A DNA stretch of 29,641 bases from Zygnema cylindricum (taxonomy: Eukaryota > Streptophyta > Zygnematophyceae > Zygnematales > Zygnemataceae): positions 126,001 through 155,641 of the forward strand of contig JBBHKE010002689.1 of NCBI GenBank assembly GCA_037447655.1. Direction: 5' to 3'. The position numbers were made by a program, and so were the translations under genes. The notes beneath the pieces are model-generated. The model was not told where the DNA came from, made no database searches, and worked only from the letters and a program-made list of their open reading frames with translations. Of this stretch, positions 27,920 through 29,641 are shown piece by piece. Within the stretch, counting starts at the first letter, position 1. Each line of letters opens with the position of its first letter.

Positions 27920-28876
27920 CAAAACTATCTCATCATGATGAACCTCAGACTTATGGAGAGGCGATGATCTGTCCAGAAAAGAACCGGTGGAAGACAGCCA
28001 TCAATGAAGAGATGGCCTCAATTATGGCAGCCGTTACTTGAGAGCTGGTGGATTGTCCACCTAACCGAAAACCAATCGGTTGTAAGTGGGTGTTCAAATT
28101 AAAATTGAACCCAAATAACACCATTGAGCGCTACAAGGCTCGATTAGTGGCTAAAGGATTCACATAGAAAGAGGGAATCGACTACGAGGAAACCTTTGCC
28201 TTGGTCGTCAAATTTCTCTCTGTCCGCATACTTCTCAGTTTGGTAGCAGCGGAAGACATGGAGGTGCACTAGATGGACATTAAGACAACCTTTTTGCATA
28301 GAGAATTGGAAGAGGAGATCTTCATGCGACAACCCAAAGGATTTGTGGAGCAAGGAGAGGAGAGTAAGGTATACCGGCAGATTAAATCTCTTTATGGTTT
28401 GAAACATGAGCCTCGACAATGGAATAAGAAGCTTGATGAAATTATTATTGGTCTAGGATATATTGGGATCAGCTCAGATCACTCAATCTATGTTTTTGAA
28501 GATGAGGAAGGTATTATTTTTATTGCAATTTATGTTGATGTTTTGCTTGTTTTAAGTAAATCAATGGAAAAAACTAATAAACTGAAAACGGATCTTAAGG
28601 GGAGATTTGAGATGAACGATATGGGGGAGGCAAGATATATTTTGGGAATTCAAGTAGAAAGAGACCGAGAAAGAAAGATTATAAGACTAACTCAAAAGGA
28701 AGCAATAGGGAACACGTTGGAAAAGTTTCAGATAGATAAGGCTAAAAGTTGTACAACTCCAATGGAGTTGAAGAAGGGAAGTGAGGGGAGTGTGGAAGAA
28801 GGAGTCATAATCTTAGACGAGGAATTAGGTCCGGAAGATTAGAATTTCATTGAGACTATCCGTTACAGGCAAGTAG
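27920..28876 (+). pseudogene. Element F reverse transcriptase to start of RNase H
   Basis: Plus strand. W-K-T-A-I-N-E-E-M near 27989-28015, K-W-V-F-K-L-K-L-N-P-N and Y-K-A-R-L-V-A-K-G near 28085-28160, M-D-I-K-T-T-F-L-H near 28273-28300, L-Y-G-L-K at 28390-28405, Y-V-D-V-L-L at 28528-28550: the catalytic Y-V-D-D has lost its last Asp to Val. The N-terminal half has at least three stops (28039, 28166, 28270). The frame from 28273 stays open for 189 codons, to 28842. The RNase H entry R-Y-R-Q-V follows, cut at 28876 by LTR G. Confidence 0.87.
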
Positions 28877-29641
28877 TGTTGTCCATAGCCATTTCTAGCC
28901 ATGGATTCACCCTCGGAAGCACCACAGACTACCCCAAAAACAACCTACTTTGGATACACACAGAATTCATCAGAATTTACAAAACAAGCTGAAACTACAT
29001 TAACAGCTATTATCTAGGCTTTAGAATAACCTCACAAAGTTTTAGACAAAAAAAATAAAGAGAGTGATCACATTATCTAGTCAAAGTTGCAGAAAAACAG
29101 TTTGCCTGAACTTTGATAAAACAGACTAAATTCACAATGAAGTAAAACACAGACCAGGTACACAATAGTCCTGAAAATCTGTGAAAATATCAAAAATATA
29201 AAGAGGAACACACATACAGAATTTCAGATAATTATGACATCAAATATGAGGGCAATACCCAGACAAAATTACCAAAAATGATCATAAACAGTTTTTGGTA
29301 CAGAAAGTTCCCTAAGTCCTAAAATGACTAAGTCATACAAATATATACAAGAGCTTACTGCTGAATGTACGGAGGCATACCAGCCGTACGCTATCTACCA
29401 GCTACCTCTATTAATGTTGGTATACCCGAATACTTCAAGGTATGTTAGAAATCAGTAAATCTACATAAATAATTAATGCACAAAAAGACAAAACAATGTT
29501 CAATCAAAATATTAACATCGATGCTTCCGAAAAATTCGCGTATTGAGTATCAACTTGATTAGTCACTTGTGGACAAAACCACGTAGTGAATCAACATCAC
29601 ATATTTACGGTCCACTTGATACCGCGTCATCAAAATTGTGA
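28877..29641 (-). repeat. LTR G, runs off the window
   Basis: Begins TGTTGTCCATAGCC inside the RNase H start of element F and matches LTR H (17131-17973) over several hundred bases, for example GAGTGATCACAT near 29062 and 17319, and TGTACGGAGGCATACCA near 29366. 765 bp are visible; the right end is outside. Element F does not resume in this window, so an entire element or a solo LTR may follow. As LTR it runs on the minus strand, with ATG at 28902 (minus) near its end. Confidence 0.78.

Noticed and set aside
28273-28842. A functional RT reading frame of 189 codons.
   Set aside because: It starts in the middle of RT, upstream codons have stops, and the YVDD motif is YVDV.
1-29641. CRISPR arrays, bacterial operons, tRNA or rRNA genes.
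   Set aside because: The repeats are LTRs, minisatellites or two-copy duplications without regular spacers, and no cloverleaf or rRNA sequence was recognised.

Overview
This window looks like repeat-dense plant nuclear DNA. Almost everything recognisable is a decayed Ty1/copia LTR retrotransposon, plus one broken PIF/Harbinger-type DNA transposon. Gene order in the retroelements (gag, protease, integrase, reverse transcriptase, RNase H), 5-bp target duplications, TG...CA termini and a purine tract next to a 3' LTR all fit Ty1/copia. No intact cellular gene, tRNA, rRNA or CRISPR array was found. A run of ten N at 23341-23350 shows this is an assembled scaffold. The species cannot be named from the sequence.

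Layout. 1-387 and 6282-6486 are two halves of one old copia pol (element C, minus strand), split by element A (388-6276, minus), which has both LTRs and a TTATA target duplication. Next to C is a lineage-B LTR (6487-8995), itself split by a solo LTR (7002-8448). 9092-10820 holds a Myb/SANT-like reading frame of the kind found in Harbinger elements and a 152-bp tandem repeat. 10819-12748 is a 5' half-element (A', close relative of A) inserted in a Harbinger transposase (12749-13720). 13740-17130 is low-complexity and unassigned DNA with pyrimidine/purine tracts and minisatellites. 17131-17973 is an LTR (H). 18230-20621 is the 3' half of element B. 20630-23340 is element D (plus), with LTR, canonical-type primer site and gag, but no pol. 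23680-25690 (element E, minus) and 25740-28876 (element F, plus) are related pol copies facing apart. 28877 to the end is another LTR (G), inserted in F's RNase H region.

All coding regions carry stops, frameshifts or lost catalytic residues, so none is likely to make a working protein. Element A is the best preserved: integrase D-D-E, RT YVDD and RNase H acidic residues are still readable.

The most interesting signal is in A and A'. The sequence directly after the 5' LTR matches the complement of the anticodon-stem region of initiator tRNA-Met (the half-tRNA primer known from Drosophila copia and yeast Ty5), not its 3' end. The gag start codon lies inside the LTR and the primer site is read through as gag codons. 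A second theme is many short tandem duplications (15 to 152 bp) in unrelated elements of the same window.
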